Source of the DNA: Cytobacillus dafuensis
Lineage (GTDB): Bacteria > Bacillota > Bacilli > Bacillales > Cytobacillaceae
DNA length: 64,000 nt
Reading direction: 5' to 3'
Assembly: GCF_007995155.1 (NCBI RefSeq)
Contig: NZ_CP042593.1
Span: 352,001 to 416,000 of the forward strand
Below, one piece after another: positions 59,123 to 64,000 of the stretch. Positions within the stretch are counted from its first letter, which is position 1, and each line of letters opens with the position of its first letter. The notes beneath the pieces are model-generated. The model made no database searches. It was given only the letters and a program-made list of their open reading frames with translations, and was not told where the DNA came from. Position numbers and translations under genes: made by a program.

Positions 59123-60703
59123 GTGAAGCCTGAACAATGTGAGCTAATAATTTTGGAAACAAGTGATCTTCACGGGCATGTTTTTCCGATAAATTATCGT
59201 GATAATGAAGAAGTAAATGGTGGGGTGGCGAAAATTGCTTCAATGATAAAGAGGGAGAGGGAAAAATATAAATACTCCTTATTAATTGATAACGGCGATG
59301 TCATCCAAGGGACCCCTTTCACATATTATTATGCAAAATTCCTTCGAGAAAAAAGCAATCCTCTTGTGTATCTTTTAAATGAACTTCAATATGATTGTGC
59401 TGTGATTGGGAATCATGAATTTAATTATGGAATGGAAGTTTTACAAGCGGCAGTGAATGAGTCACAATTTCCTTGGTTATCGGCCAATATTTTACATAAA
59501 GAAACAAAGGATTGCGCATTTGGTTCTCCTTATTTTATTAAGGAATTCGACAATGGGCTACGGGTTGTTGTTTTAGGCATCACCACTCATTATATTCCGA
59601 ATTGGGAAAATCCCAATCATATTGTTGGGCTAACCTTTGAGGATTCATTAGCAACTGCGAAAAAATGGGTTAAGTTTATTCAAGCAAATGAAAAATATGA
59701 TCTTTTGATTGTTTCTTATCATGGTGGATTTGAACGGAATTTATCTACCGGAGAACCAGAAGAGGATTTAACTGGCGAAAATCAGGCATATGAAATGTGC
59801 CAGGAATTAGAGGGCGTGGATATTTTGCTAACAGGTCATCAGCACCGTATGATTGCTGATGCTGTGAATGGTGTGACGGTTGTTCAACCTGGGTTTAATG
59901 GGCAGGCATTAGGGAAAGTTGAGGTTCAATTTGAAAAGATTGACGGGAAATGGGCTGTTCGGAACCGGGCTGCGGAGCTTTTGAAGGTAAATGATTTAGT
60001 TATAGCAGACAATCGTATTTTAAAGAAGGTAGTAGTGTATGAAAAAGCTACACAAGTATGGCTTGATCAGCCAATTGGCTCCATTGTGGGAGATATGACG
60101 ATTCACGATGCTAGAGAAGTTAGATTAGGGGATCATCCACTCATTGAATTTATTAATTATGTGCAGATGGATGCATCAGGAGCTGAGATTTCTAATACAG
60201 CATTATTTGATGACCATTCAGTTGGCTTTCGGGAACAGGTAACAATGAGAGACATCGTATCCAATTATATTTATCCGAATACGTTAAAGGTGATTCGGAT
60301 AACAGGCCAGGATATGAAGGATGCCCTCGAGAAATGCGCATCGTATTTCATGCTGAACGAAAATGGCGACATTCAAGTTAATCCTACTTTCATGGAGCCT
60401 AAGCCGCAGCATTATAACTATGATATGTGGGAAGGGATCGAATATGAATTGGATATAAGAAGGCCGATAGGTGAACGGGTTGTAAAATTAAATAGGCAGG
60501 GAACATTGATTCAAATAGACCACGAGTATGAGGTTGTCATGAACAGCTACCGTGCTGGAGGTGGGGGCAATTATAATATGTACAGAAATAAGCCTGTTGT
60601 GAAAGAAATCCAAATCGACATGACAGAACTCATTGCCAATTACATTTTACAAAGGAAGACCATTTATGCGACCTGCGATCATAATTGGAAGGTTATTTGG
60701 TAG
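59123..60703 (+). CDS. 5'-nucleotidase / 2',3'-cyclic phosphodiesterase family protein
   Basis: A ~526-residue enzyme with the two-domain 5'-nucleotidase layout. The metallophosphatase domain has TSDLHGH, DNGDVIQGTPF, IGNHEFNYG, SYHGG and LTGHQHRM; the C-terminal substrate domain (from ~residue 330) has GDHPLIEFINYVQMDASGAEIS and MNSYRAGGGGNY. No signal peptide is visible, so the protein appears cytoplasmic, unlike secreted YfkN. It releases phosphate from nucleotides or cyclic nucleotides. The start is uncertain: GTG 59123 lies 12 bases after GAGAGG, while GTG 59114 is too close. Divergence from phn genes suggests phosphate scavenging. Confidence 0.85.
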   Translation: MKPEQCELIILETSDLHGHVFPINYRDNEEVNGGVAKIASMIKREREKYKYSLLIDNGDVIQGTPFTYYYAKFLREKSNPLVYLLNELQYDCAVIGNHEFNYGMEVLQAAVNESQFPWLSANILHKETKDCAFGSPYFIKEFDNGLRVVVLGITTHYIPNWENPNHIVGLTFEDSLATAKKWVKFIQANEKYDLLIVSYHGGFERNLSTGEPEEDLTGENQAYEMCQELEGVDILLTGHQHRMIADAVNGVTVVQPGFNGQALGKVEVQFEKIDGKWAVRNRAAELLKVNDLVIADNRILKKVVVYEKATQVWLDQPIGSIVGDMTIHDAREVRLGDHPLIEFINYVQMDASGAEISNTALFDDHSVGFREQVTMRDIVSNYIYPNTLKVIRITGQDMKDALEKCASYFMLNENGDIQVNPTFMEPKPQHYNYDMWEGIEYELDIRRPIGERVVKLNRQGTLIQIDHEYEVVMNSYRAGGGGNYNMYRNKPVVKEIQIDMTELIANYILQRKTIYATCDHNWKVIW

Positions 60704-60751
60704 AAGAGATAGAATCAATACTTGAAATCTTTTTTAATGAGGGAGATGCAG

Positions 60752-61261
60752 ATGCTTATAAGGAAAGCGGGGATTACTGATGCTGAAGGTATAGCAACGG
60801 TACATGTGGATTGTTGGAGAACTACATATAAAGACATTATCTCAGAAGAATTTCTAAGGAATCTTTCTTATGATCAAAGAACTAAGCTATGGACAAATAA
60901 TATCTCTAGAGAGGATAGTTCTGTATTTGTTGCTGAGGATGAAAAGGGGAAGATTATTGGCTTTACGAGCGGAAGTGGAGTAAAACCGAGAGAATACCAG
61001 GAATTTGATGGTGACGTAACGAGTATATATATTTTAGAAAAGTGTCAAGGACAAGGAATTGGAAGGGAGTTATTAAGCAGACTCTTTGAGGAATTTAGAA
61101 GCTTAGGATTCCGATCTTCTATTGTAAAAGTGTTAGAGGAAAATAACTCTCGTCGTTTCTATGAAGCAATGGGAGCTCGATTAGTCGAAAGCACGATGGT
61201 GAAAATTGCTGATGATCAATTGACATTGTTAGTCTATGGCTGGGAAGATATCAGGATATAA
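60752..61261 (+). CDS. GNAT acetyltransferase
   Basis: A 169-residue GNAT protein with VHVDCWRTTYKDIISEEFLRNLSYDQR at the N-terminus, CoA motif ILEKCQGQGIGRELLSRLFEEF (QGxG), and VLEENNSRRFYEAMGARLVES. It is of the common YhbS/RimI-like type found in Bacillus. ATG 60752 lies 6 bases after GAGGGAG; a TTG ten codons earlier lacks a ribosome site. Confidence 0.88.
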   Translation: MLIRKAGITDAEGIATVHVDCWRTTYKDIISEEFLRNLSYDQRTKLWTNNISREDSSVFVAEDEKGKIIGFTSGSGVKPREYQEFDGDVTSIYILEKCQGQGIGRELLSRLFEEFRSLGFRSSIVKVLEENNSRRFYEAMGARLVESTMVKIADDQLTLLVYGWEDIRI

Positions 61262-61406
61262 AGGTATCCCATATTTATTAAAGGATTTGGAATATGAGCA
61301 AAAGGATCTGGAGGAACCACTCAAAGTGTTTACGTTTCAACAGATTGTGGGATATATCGAAACCTCTATTGATAAAGGCATTATTCATTTGAATCAGTTA
61401 TTGTGA
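61236..61406 (+). CDS. Short unknown ORF, possible gene remnant
   Basis: A 56-codon frame from ATG 61236, overlapping the end of the GNAT gene by 26 bases. The product (MAGKISGYKGIPYLLKDLEY..., ending IDKGIIHLNQLL) reads like natural protein with amphipathic helices, but there is no clear ribosome site. It may be the 3' remnant of a lost gene. I do not recognise a family. Confidence 0.3.
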   Translation: MAGKISGYKGIPYLLKDLEYEQKDLEEPLKVFTFQQIVGYIETSIDKGIIHLNQLL

Positions 61407-61480
61407 TTATTTGGGATTCCACTAGGAAAATGAATAGTAAACAGAATATAATAGTAGAAAACTAATAAAGGAACACTGAT

Positions 61481-61900
61481 ATGAAAAAACGACATATTTG
61501 GCTCGCGGCAGCTCTGTTGTATTGTGCCGCTATATTTGTCACAACGGCCTCTCCTTCATCAACAGGCGGAAACACGTTAATGCTGCTTAAAGATTTTTTT
61601 CATTTATCGGAAAGTCAGGCTGAGGTAGCTAATTTAGTATTTCGGAAGCTTGTGCATTTGTCAGCCTTTGGTGTGTTGGCCCTTTTGTTTTACAATTGCT
61701 TTGAAAAACGACGTTTTTTATATGCTTGGCTCTGCACGACTATTTATGCAGCGACAGATGAAATCCATCAAGCATTTATTCCGGACCGAACAGGAACCAT
61801 TATCGATGTTGGGATCGATTCAATAGGGGCACTTCTTGCATTATTGATATTAAAAATACTGCTTTCATGGAATTCAAGAATTAGATATAGAAAAATGTAA
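61481..61900 (+). CDS. VanZ-like membrane protein
   Basis: A 139-residue protein with four transmembrane helices and the VanZ-family pattern FRKLVHLSAFGVLALLFYNCF and ATDEIHQAFIPDRTGTIIDVGIDSIGALLAL (the invariant DE.HQ....R). VanZ homologues have been linked to low-level teicoplanin or lipoglycopeptide tolerance, but most are of unknown role. A terminator follows directly. Confidence 0.9.
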   Translation: MKKRHIWLAAALLYCAAIFVTTASPSSTGGNTLMLLKDFFHLSESQAEVANLVFRKLVHLSAFGVLALLFYNCFEKRRFLYAWLCTTIYAATDEIHQAFIPDRTGTIIDVGIDSIGALLALLILKILLSWNSRIRYRKM

Positions 61901-61935
61901 GAAGAAATCGGCGAAAGGACCGATTTCTTCTTACA
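61896..61935. terminator. Bidirectional terminator between VanZ-like and CmpB-like genes
   Basis: TGTAAGAAGAAATCGG (61896-61911) pairs perfectly with CCGATTTCTTCTTACA (61920-61935). Confidence 0.9.
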
Positions 61936-61998
61936 TTATATAAGAGGTTTTTCTAAAATATCCTCCGTTTGAATAAGGCTCTGACCTAGGTTTCAGCT

Positions 61999-62556
61999 CT
62001 ACTGACTAGTATTTGGCTCTTTTGTTACCGAAGAACGCTGTGGCGAATGTCTTTTAACGGCAAAAAACAACTCAGCGAAGAAGTACAGCATGACGATGGG
62101 ACTGAGCCAAATCCAATAAGAATCAATGAATTCATATCCACTAGCTAATAATGGATGAATCCATTTTACACAAATGACTGATAGAAGAACCCAACAGACT
62201 GAAAATGATAAGCAAATATGCCCTTGGAGCTGCATAGGAATTTTTGAATAGTCCCACCAGCGGCGATGGAAAAAGGTATACAGCAAAAAGCCGCTCGCAT
62301 ATTCCACAGTTGTCGGGATGATCAGACAGAGGAGGAGAATGATTGTCCAATGAGTACTTGGTCTAATAAGCAAAACGAGTAGGACAGGTGCAAACCCATA
62401 CATCGGTTTAAATGGCCCGCGAAAAAAGCCCTCTTTAAAAAATTTCTTCGTTGTAGCTAGGCTATAGCTGTTTTCTAAGACCCAGCCAAAAAATGAATAA
62501 ACAAAAAAATAAAAGACAATAGCTGCAAAACCATATAAATCAAAAGCACTTACCAT
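61999..62556 (-). CDS. CmpB-like putative ABC-transporter permease family protein
   Basis: A 185-residue integral membrane protein with five or so transmembrane helices and the ABC_trans_CmpB pattern FFGWVLENSYSLATTKKFFKEGFFRGPFKPMYGFAPVLLVLL and FFHRRWWDYSKIPMQLQGHICLSFS. It is annotated in relatives as a putative ABC permease, but no ATPase is nearby and the role is unproven. It is the last protein gene before the rRNA operon. Confidence 0.82.
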   Translation of the reverse strand: MVSAFDLYGFAAIVFYFFVYSFFGWVLENSYSLATTKKFFKEGFFRGPFKPMYGFAPVLLVLLIRPSTHWTIILLLCLIIPTTVEYASGFLLYTFFHRRWWDYSKIPMQLQGHICLSFSVCWVLLSVICVKWIHPLLASGYEFIDSYWIWLSPIVMLYFFAELFFAVKRHSPQRSSVTKEPNTSQ

Positions 62557-63190
62557 CAGAAAACTCCTTTCATAGATATTAGAACTTACGATTATAGGTT
62601 TTGATATACTTTCTAAAATATACCAATTTAAAATAAGAATTGTTTACTTTATAAAAAACAGCCGTAAAGGGTAAACTGGACCCTCAGAACGGGACAAAGG
62701 AAAAACACCTTAAATATTAATAGAAAGACTATATTGCAGATCGAATCTCAAGGAACGAGCAAGGCATCTGATGAGAGACAAATGTCTGGTTTTTTTATTC
62801 TACTTTAGTGGTATAGAAAAAATGGATAATAACGGTGATATTCAGCATTAAAACTATTTTTATCTAATATTATTAGAGTCTAAATTATTGTATAAATAGG
62901 TATTGACTTTTTAAAAAAATATAGTAATATAATAAATCTAGCTAACAAAATTAGCGAAAAGAAAAATTTTATTTAAAAAAATATTTGCAGAGGGTTGACT
63001 TTTGCGAGTGTTTTTGATAAAGTGTTAACTTGTCAGCTGTGCTTTTGAAGATATTTCAAAAAAGCATTTGACACTTTGAAGATGAGATGGTATATTATTA
63101 TCCTATCCTCAAAAAATAGTTCTTTGAAAACTAAACAAAGCAGAAACGTCAACGTTAATTCTATTATTTTATTAAGAGCTAATCTTACTC
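62557..63190 (+). promoter_or_regulatory. Ribosomal RNA promoter region with leader
   Basis: Three candidate sigma-A promoters in series: TTGACT (62903-62908) with TAATAT at 62925-62930; TTGACT (62995-63000)-17-TAAAGT (63018-63023); and TTGACA (63068-63073)-17-TATATT (63091-63096). The leader then contains GTTCTTTGAAAACTAAACAAA (63119-63139), the usual Bacillus boxA-like antitermination region. The 62557-62880 part shows no gene; it holds an AT-rich stretch and the unexplained segment GGGTAAACTGGACCCTCAG (62668-62686). Confidence 0.8.

Positions 63191-64000
<810 letters not shown>

Noticed and set aside
62664..62790. Insertion-sequence remnant near GGGTAAACTGGACCC
   Set aside because: It resembles ends of some transposase-carrying elements, but no inverted partner or coding remnant could be found.

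Overview
The window comes from a low-GC, Gram-positive endospore-former relative (family Bacillaceae). It ends in the first ~810 bases of a 16S rRNA gene that reads as a Bacillus-type 16S. Ribosome binding sites are of the AGGAGG type, TTG and GTG starts are common, and the regulators are typical of Firmicutes (T-box leaders, Pho-box-like repeats, LacI, PadR and GntR repressors, a DctSR-like two-component system). There is no prophage, CRISPR array, transposase or restriction system. The mobile signal consists of short, non-coding, hairpin-rich dispersed repeats in at least five families, called R1 to R5 here.

Layout. 1-8.4 kb: an alpha-glucoside utilisation cluster (two GH13 alpha-glucosidases, ROK sugar kinase, ABC importer, LacI repressor, paired operators). 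8.6-15.6 kb: YdeI/OmpD-like protein, a TetR/hydrolase pair with matching operators, an ArsR-like regulator divergent from a flavin reductase, a lipoprotein and a metallophosphoesterase. 16.3-24.6 kb: a TRAP transporter island with GntR regulator, aminotransferase, RocB-like M20 hydrolase and divergent FAD-linked 2-hydroxyacid dehydrogenase. 24.8-31.4 kb: small accessory genes and a HemAT-like globin-coupled chemoreceptor. 31.5-33.5 kb: tandem T-box leaders driving a short threonyl-tRNA synthetase without TGS and editing domains. 34-36.4 kb: a MutS2-like ATPase without Smr domain, behind a leader-peptide attenuator. 36.6-41.4 kb: small membrane ORF, MFS exporter with PadR repressor, HAD, HEAT-repeat and DUF1801/YjbR fusion proteins. 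41.7-48.1 kb: a C4-dicarboxylate system (DctS-DctR-DctB-like co-sensor, TRAP DctPQM). 48.5-52 kb: MBL hydrolase/TetR operon and FMN reductase. 52.1-55.5 kb: ABC-F antibiotic-resistance ATPase with a three-segment attenuator, GNAT and an APH(6)-type kinase. 55.5-60.7 kb: phosphonate-type ABC transporter divergent from a 5'-nucleotidase, sharing a Pho-box-like site. 60.7-62.6 kb: GNAT, VanZ-like and CmpB-like membrane proteins. 62.9-64 kb: rRNA promoters and 16S rRNA.

The observations I rate highest are: (1) the MutS2-like gene controlled by the same uORF/terminator logic as the ABC-F resistance gene, suggesting a ribosome-stress role; (2) the editing-less ThrRS under a duplicated T-box; (3) two tandem arrays that use different inverted 6-mers but share exactly the same 52-bp period and 25-27/13-15 loop spacing; (4) a set of tiny hairpins with a pentaloop (GTCCT, ATCGT and variants) whose stems covary, embedded in three unrelated repeat families. 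All calls rest on reading the sequence; no database search was possible.
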